Source of the DNA: Takifugu bimaculatus
Lineage: Eukaryota > Chordata > Actinopteri > Tetraodontiformes > Tetraodontidae
Assembly: GCA_004026145.2 (NCBI GenBank)
Contig: SWLE01000502.1
Span: forward strand, 1-64,000
Direction: 5' to 3'
DNA: 64,000 bases
In this document: positions 43,001 to 52,724 of the stretch, one piece after another
Position numbering within the stretch: the stretch's first letter is position 1
How the letters are laid out: each line of letters opens with the position of its first letter
The notes under the pieces: model-generated
The model's input: the letters and a program-made list of their open reading frames with translations, nothing else
Databases searched by the model: none
Told to the model about the DNA's origin: nothing
Program-made: the position numbers and the translations under genes

Positions 43001-44561
43001 TGAAAAACTGTCCAACGCCATCAGCACGTCCCGCCTCAGGGAGCTGGACCTGAGCAACAACCCCCTGGCGGATGCGGGGGTAGCGGCGCTCTCGCGGGGA
43101 CTGATCAACGCCAACCTGGAGACACTCAGGTCTGTCCCCCTCAGATCCACACGGGTTGGGGGGGGTTCTGGGTGACTTCTGCATCTCTTTTTGTTCTGGT
43201 CAGATTAAGGAGCTGCAGCCTGACCCAGGACAGTTCCTGGCCCCTAGCTTCAACCATCAGCTCCGGCTCGTGTAAGCTGAGACTTCTGGACCTCTCGGAC
43301 AACGACCTCCGGGACGCCGGGGTCCAACGGCTCTGTGGCGGACTGGAGAGTCCCGACTGTAAACTGGAAACGCTCCTGTGAGAGAACGTCCACATTCATT
43401 GTCCAGTGGACTAAAGAGTGAAGCGGTGTGTGATGACGTGTCCCCTCTGGAGGTTGTCCCTGTGCGGACTCACGCACGAGAGCTGCACTTTCCTGGCGTC
43501 TGCCCTCAACTCATCCGGGCTGAGAGAGCTGGACCTGAGCTACAACCACCCGGGGGACGCGGGACTGGACTTACTCTCGACTCTGCTGCACGACCCACAA
43601 TGCAGCCTGCGGCAAGTCCGGTCTGAACCGTTAGCATGTTGCTAATATGCAGCATCAGTCTGTCCACCCCTCCAACACTAACAACCCCTTTGTCATCAAC
43701 TACTGGTGTGAAAAACCAAGTCAATTCCCAAACACAAGACGGGCGTTTTAACTATGTGTGGGTTTTGTTTCAGCGTGGAACACTGTGGCGAGGCCAGGAT
43801 CCTCCCGGCTCCTCAGAAGTGTGAGTGTCAGCACCTCCGGTTGTCCTGCAGTGCCCGAAAACGCTTCAGTGACGTGTTGACTGTTGCCTGAGCTCATTTT
43901 ACTCTGAAAATGGCCGTGGTCGTTTTTAATATCAGTGCAGGCCTTAAGGTCATGTGGGACCTGTCATGTGACTTCAACCCTTAAGCCTGGTGTGTGTGTG
44001 TGTGTCCAGGACTAATCCTCTTCCTTTTTTTGACCATCAGATACCACAAAGTTGACCCTGGATCCGAACACGGCACAAGTGGACCTTTGTCTCTCTGAGG
44101 GGAACAGCACAGCCCGGCGTTGGACCCAGCAGCCGTACCCTGATCACCTGGACAGGTTCGACTTCTGGTCCCAGGTGTTGAGTGTGGAGGGTCTGACCGG
44201 GCGCTGCTACTGGGAGACCGAATGGAGCCAGAGAGTGTTCATCGGAGCGGCCTACAGGAGCATGAGGCGGAAGGGGGAGGGGGACGACAGCCATCTGGGT
44301 AAAAACGAGTCTTCCTGGGGGGTGAGCTGCCACCCGGACGGCTTCCGGGCCTGGCACAAGGGTCTGAGCTCCGATCTCAACGGCCATCCCGGCTCCAGGA
44401 AGGTGGGGGTATTCCTGGACTGGTGCGCAGGGACGCTGGCCTTCTTCACGGTCGCCGACGGCGTCCTGAGCCTCCTCCACACCTTCAACACCACCTTCAC
44501 CGAGCCCGTGCACGCGGCGTTCAGGCTGGGCTGGGCGGACGCCACGGTGCACCTGTGCTGA
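40036..44561 (+). CDS. fish NLR: FISNA-NACHT, LRR and B30.2 (NLRC3/NLRP12-like)
   Basis: Cytosolic NLR sensor of the large fish-specific family. Exons: 40036-40075, 40142-40282, 40348-42268, 42968-43129, 43204-43377, 43453-43611, 43774-43820, 44041-44561. Phases agree throughout (3,165 bp, 1,054 residues). The large exon holds FISNA (with LRQIYTELYITEGG), Walker A GVAGVGKT (about residue 200), Walker B FILDGLDE (about 273) and a helical NACHT-associated region with HLSIQEFFAALYVF. LRR exons have LRELDLSNN-type repeats. B30.2 (PRY-SPRY) starts LTLDPNTAQVDLCLSE and includes GRCYWETEW and VGVFLDW. The first ATG is chosen because the frame upstream is stopped at 39973. The sixth exon uses a GC donor (GCAAGT). 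Ligand and partners are unknown. A PYD may once have been supplied by the exons at 28261. Confidence 0.9.
42317..42950. repeat. minisatellite CACGGTTCCTCACGGTCTC in NLR intron
   Basis: About 630 bp made of CACGGTTCCT, CACGGTTCTT and CACGGTCTC modules (19- and 29-bp combinations), starting about 50 bases after the NACHT exon and ending about 18 bases before the next acceptor. All three plus frames are open, but retention of the intron would stop the NLR frame at once (AAG TGA at the junction). Confidence 0.92.
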
Positions 44562-44571
44562 CAGCAGCCGC

Positions 44572-44905
44572 CATACTACAGCCCTCCAGCAGGGGGCAGC
44601 AGCCACACTGGAGCCCTCCAGCAGGGGGCAGCAGCCACACTGGAGCCCTCCAGCAGGGGGCAGCAGCCGCCACACTGGAGCCCTCCAGCAGGGGGCAGCA
44701 GCCGCCATACTACAGCCCTCCAGCAGGGGGCAGCAGCCACACTGGAGCCCTCCAGCAGGGGGCAGCAGCCGCCACACTGGAGCCCTCCAGCAGGGGGCAG
44801 CAGCCGCCATACTACAGCCCTCCAGCAGGGGGCAGCGGCCACACTGCAGCTCTCCAGCAGGGGGCAGCAGCCACACTGCAGCCCTCCAGCAGGGGGCAGC
44901 AACAG
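44572..44905. repeat. minisatellite with ten CTCF-core-like motifs in the NLR 3' UTR
   Basis: Ten copies of a 32-35 bp unit, each holding CCAGCAGGGGGCAGC, followed by variable (CCGC)CACACTGGA or CATACTACA. The core matches the vertebrate CTCF consensus (CCASYAGRKGGC, from memory). It begins 11 bases after the NLR stop codon. Confidence 0.9.
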
Positions 44906-44937
44906 CCGCCTGCTGCTCCTTCAGACATTTGATATCA

Positions 44938-44943
44938 AATAAA
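44938..44943 (+). terminator. poly(A) signal AATAAA of the NLR gene
   Basis: AATAAA about 380 bases after the stop codon at 44561, right after the minisatellite. It would make a 3' UTR of about 400 bases dominated by the repeat. Confidence 0.75.
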
Positions 44944-45069
44944 AACTTTTGGAAAAATTCACTTTCAACAATCATTTTATTAGCAGTCCCAGGAGGCAAT
45001 GAAAAAGGAGGAAATTAAGATGAGTCAAGACGACGGCCGATCAGAGCCAGTGAACAGAAGACGGGGAGA

Positions 45070-45266
45070 GAGTGCGCACACACACACACTCACACAGACT
45101 CACACACACACTCTCACACACAGAGACCACACACACACACTCTCACACACAGAGACTTTTAAAAAGGAACAGAAAGTGTTTAATGACACAAGTGTGTGTG
45201 AGTTGGCTGATCCCTCTGTTCCTAACAGGAAGTTCACCAGGACCAACCCCCCCACTCTCTCACACT

Positions 45267-45302
<36 letters not shown>

Positions 45303-45335
45303 ACTCTCTCTCTCTCACACACACACACAGTACAG
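45070..45335. repeat. (CA)n/(CTCA)n microsatellites
   Basis: Two CA/CTCTCA tracts (about 45077-45160 and 45275-45335) around unique sequence. No gene seen between 44960 and 45640. Confidence 0.85.
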
Positions 45336-45641
45336 ACACGTCCTTGGGCTGACCAGGCAGATCTTTAAAGGTGATATTCTATTAATTCTATACAGATTAT
45401 AGATTTATGTCCACGCTGACCCTCGTCAGTGAGACCACTCAGAATCCGTGCGCTGATCGTGCACGTGCGCTCATTTTACCGTCCGGCATGATCACAATTC
45501 TCCGTCAGCGTTCGCAGCTGCCCACAATCTTGATTCATCTAAAAAAAAAAAAACAACAACGAAGCTTCCTCGTGCACGGGAATCCCACAAACGTTTGCAC
45601 CATCACTTTAATGCTGCTGCAGCCACGTGCACTTTAATTAC

Positions 45642-46276
45642 TGTTAGATCCATTATATTAAAGTTATCTCTTATTTGCTTTCACCTTGTTATATTCCTTA
45701 TTCTTGTTATATTGTCTCTCATTACTTAATGTTTCTTATTATTTGCTAATGCTTAATGTTCATGATGCTTGGTATGTCACCTCGAACTTCTCTGGTCAAG
45801 GGCGACAGAAATGCGGCGGCTGTTGGAGAAGTGGCCTTGACTGGAGACAGAGCTGCAGGGCCTGACCCAGGAGGTGGGTCAGGGTCAGGGCCTGACAATG
45901 ACCCAGGAGGTGGGTCAGGGTCAGGGCCTGACCCAGGAGATGTTCTCTTAATCTGTCTGATATGGAAGAATGTGCTGTTTGTGAGCTAAGCTAATCAAAT
46001 CAGTGAAGGCCTACGTATAATCTCACCATTATGATTTACAGTCTCTTGCTCTGTTTGGGACCTGCTATCTTGTGTCCCCCCCCCCTTAGACACATTTGAC
46101 TTCTGTAACTAGGGACCTCCTAATTCCAATAAAAGAAGGATGGCGGGAGGTGTGCGTCAGAACGTGTTGGTGATCTGGAACTGAGCACATCTCTCCGTTC
46201 TCCTTGCAAGTAAATTCCAAACTGTTGTCTTTGCCTCATTTGTGTTTCTCGTGTTTCAGGTTGTTTGAACCTAACA
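45642..46276 (+). mobile_element. solo retroviral LTR
   Basis: 635 bp from TGTTAGATCC to AACCTAACA with matching inverted ends and a 5-bp target duplication ATTAC (45637-45641 and 46277-46281). AATAAA lies at 46128-46133. The U3-like part carries a tandem repeat of CCCAGGAGGTGGGTCAGGGT (about 45865-45940), of the kind found as direct repeats in retroviral enhancers. No internal retroviral sequence adjoins it. Orientation is judged from the AATAAA. Confidence 0.85.
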
Positions 46277-46353
46277 ATTACCGACACACTCGCGGGCGTC
46301 ACACCCACAAGTTTACAGTTGAAGACTATGCATTGTGGGTGACAGGTCGTCAG

Positions 46354-46386
46354 ACGCACACACACACGCATGCGCACACACACACA

Positions 46387-46446
<60 letters not shown>

Positions 46447-46454
46447 CACACACA
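46354..46454. repeat. (CA)n(CACG)n microsatellite
   Basis: CA tract with a central CACG/CGCA block. Confidence 0.93.
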
Positions 46455-46689
46455 CGAGGGGGTCCTCAGGCCAGCGTTCAGCAACATTCGCTCCGTGCAC
46501 AGATGCCCTTCACTCTATGGGGAGTCAATCATAAAAAAGTTTAGTGCTCGTACAGTGAACCGACTCGATCAGTCATCTCACACACGCTCAGTCTGTTGCA
46601 TACATGTTGTTCACCTGTTGTTCACCTGTTGTTCACCTGTATATACACGCCGCCCTCCTCATGACGGAGGTTTGAGGCAGAGCGAAGCG

Positions 46690-47470
46690 GGAGGAGGAGG
46701 GTGAGGAAGAGGAGGGGGGGGAGGAAGAGGGGCGGGAGGAGGAGGGAGAGGAAGAGGAGGAGGGGGGAGGAAGAGGAGCGGGAGGAGGAGGGGGAGGAAG
46801 AGGAGGAGGGTGAGGAAGAGGGGCAGGAGGAGGAGGGAGAGGAAGAGGAGGAGGGTGAGAAGAGGAGGGGGAAGGAGGAGGGCACGAGGAAGAGGGGCAG
46901 GAGGAGGAGGGGGAGGAAGAGGAGGAGGGTGAAGGGAAGGAGGAGGGGGAGGAGGAGGGAGAGGCAAGAGGGGGCAGGAGGAGGAGGGCGGAGAAGAGGA
47001 GGGGCAGGAAGAGGAGGGGGAGCGCCGGAGGGAGATGAGGAAGAGGAGCGGGAGAGGAGGGAGGAGGGCTGAAGGAAGAGGAAGGAGGCTGGGTGAGGAA
47101 GAGGAGTAGGGGCGGAGGAGGGTTGGAAGGAAGAGGAGGAAGAAGGAGGGTTGAGGCAGAGGAGCGGAGAGGAGGAAGGAGGAGGGTGAGGAAGCGGAGG
47201 GTGAGGAAGAGGAGCGGGAGGAGGAGGGTGAGGAAGAGGAGGGAGAGGAAGAGGAGCAGGAGGAGGAGGGTGAGGAAGAGGAGGGTGAGGAAGAGGAGGG
47301 TGAGGAAGAGGAGGGTGAGGAGGGAGAGGAAGAGGAGCGGGAGGAGGAGGGTGAGGAAGAGGAGGGTGAGGAAGAGGGTGAGGAAGAAGAGGGTGAGGAG
47401 GGAGAGGAAGAGGAGGGAGAGGAAGTGGAGGGTGAGGAGGAGGAGGGTGAGGAAGAGGAGGGCAGTGTGA
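46690..47470. repeat. 780-bp polypurine repeat GAGGAAGAGGAGGGT
   Basis: Nearly uninterrupted purine strand built of GAGGAAGAGGAGGGTGAG-like units. Long frames on both strands are artefacts. The tract can in principle form triplex (H-DNA). Confidence 0.92.
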
Positions 47471-47501
47471 GGAGGAGTGGAGCCCCCCAGTCCCCCTAAC
47501 C

Positions 47502-47799
47502 CAGTGCTTCTCAATTATTTTCTGTTACGCCCCCCCTAGGAAGAAGAAAACATTTTGCGCCCCCCCGAATATAATTAGTATCATTTGTCTATGAAATTGT
47601 TATAAGTACACCTCTGCATAACATTGTATCCTTATTAATATTAAAGAAAACAAAAAAAGAAAGAAATATAGACCAAAGCGGGTTGATTGTTGCCAATATT
47701 CGGCACGTTTTGGCCGAAAAAACTCAAGCGGCTGATCAGCGTGACCGGGCCCCCCCTGGCATCGCACCACTACGCCACCCCACTATTTGAGAAGCGCTG
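47502..47799 (-). mobile_element. 298-bp hAT MITE
   Basis: Ends CAGTGCTTCTCAA...TTTGAGAAGCGCTG, with flanks CCCTAACC and CCCTAGGG (5 of 8 bases of an 8-bp target duplication). It is an internally deleted relative, in reverse orientation, of the hAT element at 59697-61235. Both share the terminal GGGGGGGCG/GCGCCCCC zone and the segment around GCCGAATATTGGCAACAATC. Confidence 0.88.
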
Positions 47800-47860
47800 C
47801 CCTAGGGCAACATGATGGCTAACGTTTCCGCTAGCGTTTGCGCTAACGTTGACCTCTGAC

Positions 47861-48213
47861 CTTCATGTATCGGGAGCGCTGGGCTCTGAAGGAGTGGATG
47901 AGCTCCCGCAGGCGTTGGGAATACGGGTTCTCCAGCACCGGCAGGCTGGTCTGAAACACAAGGTTTGGGTCTCATGCACGTGTGAAGCTGCCGCCAGGTC
48001 AGACGCAGTGATGTCACTTCCTCTCACCAAGCTGGAGTCGATCTGGCTGAAGCTCGACGTGCCGAAGATGCTGAGCAGCACCTCCTGCTGGACGCTGGCG
48101 CCCACCCACAGGAAGAGGCGCAGGCCCGTCTCCAGGAGGTAGACGCCGCCTTTGGACAGCCGCTCCTCCGAGTCTCTTATCGCCACCGGCAACGACCCGT
48201 TTTCCAGCTTCAT
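47861..48213 (-). pseudogene. two exons of a SEC24C/D-like COPII coat gene
   Basis: Exon A (48213-48028) after acceptor TATTTTAG encodes LPVAIRDSEERLSKGGVYLL and LFLWVGASVQQEVLLSIFG; donor GTGAGA. Exon B (47950-47861) after acceptor GTTTCAG encodes TSLPVLENPYSQRLREL and RAQRSRYMK; donor GTCAGA. Both are in frame with correct splice sites and match the C-terminal gelsolin-like region of SEC24C/D, the cargo adaptor of the COPII coat. The final exon is not found on the 47.5 kb side and no earlier exons are found on the 49 kb side, where a minisatellite lies. So this is an isolated fragment, or a gene broken by repeats. Human SEC24C lies near CAMK2G, so shared ancestry of the neighbourhood is possible. 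Confidence 0.8.
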
Positions 48214-48252
48214 CTAAAATAGTGCAGAAAAAAAGCTGTGGGTTCTGTTGTG

Positions 48253-48268
48253 TGCTGCCACCTGCTGG
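48253..48268 (-). promoter_or_regulatory. CTCF-core-like motif
   Basis: CCAGCAGGTGGCAGCA on the minus strand, a close match to the CTCF consensus, in the intron next to the SEC24-like exon. Binding is not shown. Confidence 0.35.
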
Positions 48269-48296
48269 TCACAGTCTGAAGAGACCTGCTGGGTCT

Positions 48297-49152
48297 GTGA
48301 CTCTCCCGCTAGGTCTGTAACTCTCCCACTGGGTCTGTAACCCTCCCCCTGGGTCTGTGACTCTCCCCCTGGGTCTGTAACCCTCCCCCTGGGTCTGTAA
48401 CTCTCCCACCGGGGTCTGTAACTCTCCCCCTGGGTCTGTAACCCTCCCCCTGGGTCTGTAACCCTCCCCCTGGGTCTGTGACTCTCCCCCTGGGGTCTGG
48501 AACTCTCCCACTGGGGTCTGTAACTCTCCCACCGGGGTCTGTAACCCTCCCCCTGGGTCTGTAACTCTCCCCCTGGGTCTGTGACTCTCCCACCGGGGTC
48601 TGTAACTCTCCCCCCGGGGTCTGTGACTCTCCCACTGGGGTCTGTAACTCTCCCCCTGGGGTCTGTGACTCTCCCAGTGGGGTCTGTGACTCTCCCAGTG
48701 GGGTCTGTGACTCTCCCACCGGGGTCTGTAACTCTCCCCCTGGGTCTGTAACTCTCCCCCTGGGGTCTGTAACTCTCCCACCGGGGTCTGTAACTCTCCC
48801 CCTGGGCCTGTAACCCTCCCCCTGGGTCTGTAACCCTCCCACCGGGGTCTGTAACTCTCCCCCTGGGTCTGTAACTCTCCCAGTGGGGTCTGTGACTCTC
48901 CCAGTGGGGTCTGTAACTCTCCCCCTGGGGTCTGTAAGTCTCCCCCTGGGTCTGTAACTCTCCCAGTGGGGTCTGTGACTCTCCCAGTGGGGTCTGTAAC
49001 TCTCCCCCTGGGGTCTGTAAGTCTCCCCCTGGGGTCTGTGACTCTCCCAGTGGGGTCTGTGACTCTCCCAGTGGGGTCTGTGACTCTCTCAGTGGGGTCT
49101 GTGACTCTCCCACCGGGGTCTGTAACTCTCCCCCTGGGTCTGTAACTCTCCC
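48297..49152. repeat. 20-bp minisatellite CTCTCCCACTGGGGTCTGTA
   Basis: About 43 copies of a 19-20 bp unit with variants CCCCCTGGGTCTGTAA, CACCGGGGTCTGTAA and CAGTGGGGTCTGTGA. Copies drift between variants in blocks. The minus-strand Gly/Arg/Thr/Asp frames are artefacts. Confidence 0.93.
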
Positions 49153-49365
49153 ATGATGCAGAATTGGCGAGTGGAAGTATGTGGGAAAAAGCGAAATTTA
49201 AGGGATAAAATTAAACGTGTTGGCAGGAGGAAATCCAGTCGTGGTAGGAGGAGAGTTGCAGTTTGAAGAAGGAGCAATAGGTGGCGGCAGAGGAAACTCA
49301 GGCGTAGACGTGAGGATGAGAGTGAGGATGAGGAAGAAGGCACTGGAGGCGGAGTGAAGGCATGT

Positions 49366-49368
49366 GAC

Positions 49369-49394
<26 letters not shown>
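49366..49394. repeat. poly-G tract
   Basis: A run of about 27 G. Confidence 0.93.
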
Positions 49395-49399
<5 letters not shown>

Positions 49400-49679
49400 T
49401 AAAGCTGAGAGGGCCCAACCTGGAGGGGCATGGGCTCATCTGGGGTGTGTGAGTTAGACATATTCATACTGCAGTCTATAGATATTCTGAGTAATCTACA
49501 TCAGTCTGGTCTGTCAGTAGCTGCTTTTATTTCTTTGTCGGTCGTCCAGTGTTGATTGTAACTTTCAATCAATGCTTCAATCACTACCTCTATATCTAAA
49601 CATACAAGTATTACAGCATTGTTGTTTCTTTATATTTCAGATCTCTTTTATAGCAATGTTTTTTAATTTGATTTTATTT

Positions 49680-50388
49680 TGTATTTACCTTTAGCAATAA
49701 GCGTAATAATCCAGAGTAGTAACACAGAGCAGGATGAGTTTATAATTATTTACGAGTCCTCGTGTGCGTTTGAGTCATCTGAATGGGAGCATTTTACATA
49801 TGAGGAGAGCTGGTCGGTTCCTCTGAGTGCAGACAACAACAGACAACGAGCAGATCTAATCACGATGAGTGGCGACTGACAGTTTAGGGTCAGGGTCATG
49901 GCCCTTCGATCAGCAAACTGCCCCAACTGTTATCAACCTGGTCCTATTCAATTCTCATGCTCTTACAATGGGGTTGATCAAAATACACTTTATGTCACCA
50001 CCACCACACCAGAAAAGAAGGGTGACTCCACCCCCAAGGAATAACAGCCCAATAGGAGGTAACTCCTCCCAGCGGGTAAGAACGTTGAACTATTCGGCTC
50101 TAAAACCAATAGACATAATACAAATGAGCACAGGAACGGGGACTGGCAATATTTGGCTAGATTGGTTGGTGAGTGAGGCAAAGGATAAAATTAGCGGAGA
50201 GTGCATCGCATGCGCCGGAGGTCGACCACATTTGTTCACCGAGCCGGCTCCTCTGCATTTTGATGACGATTGGTGGAGTGCATGATGGCACTAACCAGAG
50301 AAAACACTCTGATAAACTGTACACAATTGGCTACTATTTACCCACCAATTAGCAACAAATCCACTGCAGGACCTTTCAAACCACGGAG
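49680..50388 (+). pseudogene. ERV env surface-unit fragment
   Basis: Frames on the plus strand resemble the surface part of a gamma/epsilon-like fish retroviral env: WLDWLVSEAK, CIACAGGRP and FTEPAPL in one frame. After a one-base shift near 50270 the frame continues with CMMALTREN, and Cys and Pro residues follow. Several stops and a shift show decay. It lies in the opposite orientation to the ERV at 28.7-39.2 kb, whose env lacks this region. The 3' limit is where an unrelated LTR fragment begins. Confidence 0.55.
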
Positions 50389-50399
50389 GGTTCACGTCC

Positions 50400-50610
50400 T
50401 CCCCCTCGGTTCCGCATTCCGGCTCTGCTCAACCCACCCCCCGAGCCTGAAACCCACGGACTTTGTGTGGGCCCTGAGCCTGGAGAACGGACTGTTTCCT
50501 GTGCTTCCTTGTCTGCCTGAGTTCCTGTTTGGCCGTGTGCTAATAAAGGTCATTACCAACGGTCCCAGCTTTCCAGAGTGCTGCTTTTGGGTCCAAATTG
50601 CACCTGTCAA
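50400..50610 (+). mobile_element. 5'-truncated LTR fragment related to the solo LTR at 34376
   Basis: Clear similarity to the reverse complement of 34376-34590: CCCCCCGAGCCTG, GACTTTGTG(T/C)GGGCCC, CTGCCTGAGTTCCTGTTTG, TAATAAAGGTCATTAC, TTTCCAGAGTGCTGC. Ends near ...CACCTGTCA. The U3 end is missing. Confidence 0.85.
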
Positions 50611-51249
50611 AGTTTAAGCTTAAATTTGAGATTATTTATGTGCAGATCAACTGAGGAAGATTATTTTTTTGTACAATGAGCGAGAGTAAAATTCAAGTCA
50701 GAAACATAATTTCAAAATGAAAAGACTGAATAATATTTGGAAAATGAAGGGAATCTCCAAACTGTATAGTTTTGTTTAGATAACATTGACATCTCCATTA
50801 ATGTGATTTGTTACCACATAAAAATATACACAATAGCACAGTATGCAACATCAACCTTTTAGTTACTTGGACATTGCCTTTATAAAACAGAAAAATAATT
50901 AATAACTGCAGAATAAAATGGAGGAGACACAAGTTTACCTGTCTTCTTAACATTCCTGGGAACAGGATGTTGCTCACTACTGACTCAGACTCAACTTCTA
51001 TAACTAAAAACATGCATATATTATGACATAAGCTCTTTGTAAGCTATTTGTTACTCTTCAAGTCACCAGCCTTCTTTAAGAGACAACCCATTCCACTAAT
51101 GTAATAGAGTGTTCATTATACTATGCTGCACTATATTAGAAGACAAGAAAGTGTTTATAATGAATGGGATAAAATATACAAATTACTATTGGTGATTATG
51201 TTTGGTATTTTAATTGCATTTTTCCCCTTTACATTTTCCAAACATGTAT
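50611..51249. other. AT-rich intergenic stretch
   Basis: No gene or repeat recognised between the LTR fragment and the Tc1-like element. Confidence 0.5.
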
Positions 51250-51255
51250 ATACAC

Positions 51256-52712
51256 TGCTCACAAAAATTAAAGGAACACTTTTTTTATTGGGCCTGGCAT
51301 GAATTCAATTAAACCTGTCTGATAATTTTCTGGTTGGTTAAGCAGCCGAGGGCCTCGTTAATCAATTTCAGCTGTATTGGTGTTCATGGAATTAACAACT
51401 GGTGCACTTCAGTGGCAACAATTAGAAAACCCTCAAAACAGGACTGGTTTTACATCTGGAGGTCATTTCAAGTTTCTCCCTCTTGATCTTTTTTGGCTGG
51501 TTTTTCACTCTTGCTGGTTTTGGCTTGCGTAATTATCTCTACTGGCAGTATGAGGCGATTCCTTAACCCTACAGAAGTTGCACAGGTTGTCCAACTTCTC
51601 CAGGATGGCACATCCACACGCGCTGCAGCAAGAAGGTTTAATGTGTCTCCCAGCACAATCTCCAGAACATGGAGGAGATTTCAGGAGACTGGTGGTTATT
51701 CTTGGAGAGCTGGAGAGGGCCATAGGAGGTCCTCAACCCCTCAGCAGGACCGATACCTGCTCCTTTGTGCAAGGCGGAACAGGCTGAGCACTGCTCGTGC
51801 CCTACAGAATGACCTCCAGAGGGCCACTGGTGTGAATGTCTCTACCCAAACAATCAGGAACAGACTTCATGAAGGTGGCCTGAGGGCCTGATGTCCTGTA
51901 GTGGGCCCTGTGCTCACTGCCCAGCACCGTGGAGCTCGACTGGCATTTGCTCAAGAACACCAGAATTGGCAAGTCCGCCACTGGGGCCCTGTACTTTTCA
52001 CAGACGAGAGCAGGTTCACCCTGAGCACCTGTGATAGACGTGAAAGAGTCTGGAGAAGACAAGGAGAACGTTATGCTGCCTGCAACGTCGTTCAACATGA
52101 CAGGTTTGGTGGTGGGTCAGTGATGGTCTGGGGAGGCATATCCATGGAGGGACACACAGACCTCTATTGCCTAGGAAATGGTGCTCTGACTGCCATAAGG
52201 TATCGAGATGAAATCCTTGAACCCATTGTCAGACCCTACGCTGGTGCAGTAGGTCCTGGTTTCCTCCTAATGCACGACAATGCCCGGCCTCACGTGGCAA
52301 GAGTATGCAGGCAGTACCTGGAGGATGAAGGAATTGAAACAATTGAATGGCCTCCACGACCCCCTGACTTAAACCCAATAGAACATCTCTGGGACATTAT
52401 GTTTCGGTCCATTAGGCGCCGCCAGGTTGCTCCTCAGACTGTACAACAGCTCAGGGATGCCCTCACACAGATCTGGGAGGAAATGCCACTAGACACCATC
52501 CGTCGTCTCATTAGGAGCATGCCGCGACGTTGTCAAGCATGCATACAAGCTCGTGGGGGCCACACAAGATACTGAAAAGCATTTTGAGTTGCAGAAATTA
52601 AGTTTTGGAAAAAATGGACTAGCCTGCCACATCTTCATTTCACTCTGATTTTATGGTGTCTACACAATTGAGCCCTCTGTAGGCTGAAAACTTTTATTTC
52701 CATTAAAAGACT
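51256..52712 (+). mobile_element. Tc1-like DNA transposon, right end missing
   Basis: The left end is TATACACTGCTCACAAAAAT, the typical start of a fish Tc1-type terminal inverted repeat at a TA site. A transposase reading frame follows. The right side runs to about 52712 and then changes into another repeat. A matching right terminal repeat (ending TGAGCAGTG) is absent, so the copy is truncated. Confidence 0.88.
51550..52575 (+). pseudogene. Tc1-like transposase with a single internal stop
   Basis: A frame from ATG 51550 to TGA 52573-52575, about 341 codons, the usual Tc1 length. N-terminal paired-type helix-turn-helix (RAAARRFNVSPSTISRTWRR). The DD34E catalytic set is present: D in FTDESRF, D in MHDNARPH, and E in NPIEHLWD 34 residues later. 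Only one break is visible: TGA at 51889-51891. The sequence on both sides of the stop stays in the same frame. Confidence 0.92.
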
Positions 52713-52724
52713 TGCCCCCATCAG

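Noticed and set aside
42023..43175. Three overlapping plus-strand frames of 240-320 codons with SRSPRFLTVSTV repeats
   Set aside because: They translate the intronic CACGGTTCCT minisatellite and the wrong frames of the NLR exons.
44037..44999. 320-codon minus-strand frame
   Set aside because: Antisense of the B30.2 exon and of the 3' UTR minisatellite.
46633..47514. 293-codon Leu/Ser/Pro frame and Glu/Arg-rich plus frames
   Set aside because: Artefacts of the polypurine repeat.
48214..49113. 299-codon repeat frame on the minus strand (GRVTDPGG type)
   Set aside because: Artefact of the 20-bp minisatellite; all frames are open and no domain is present.
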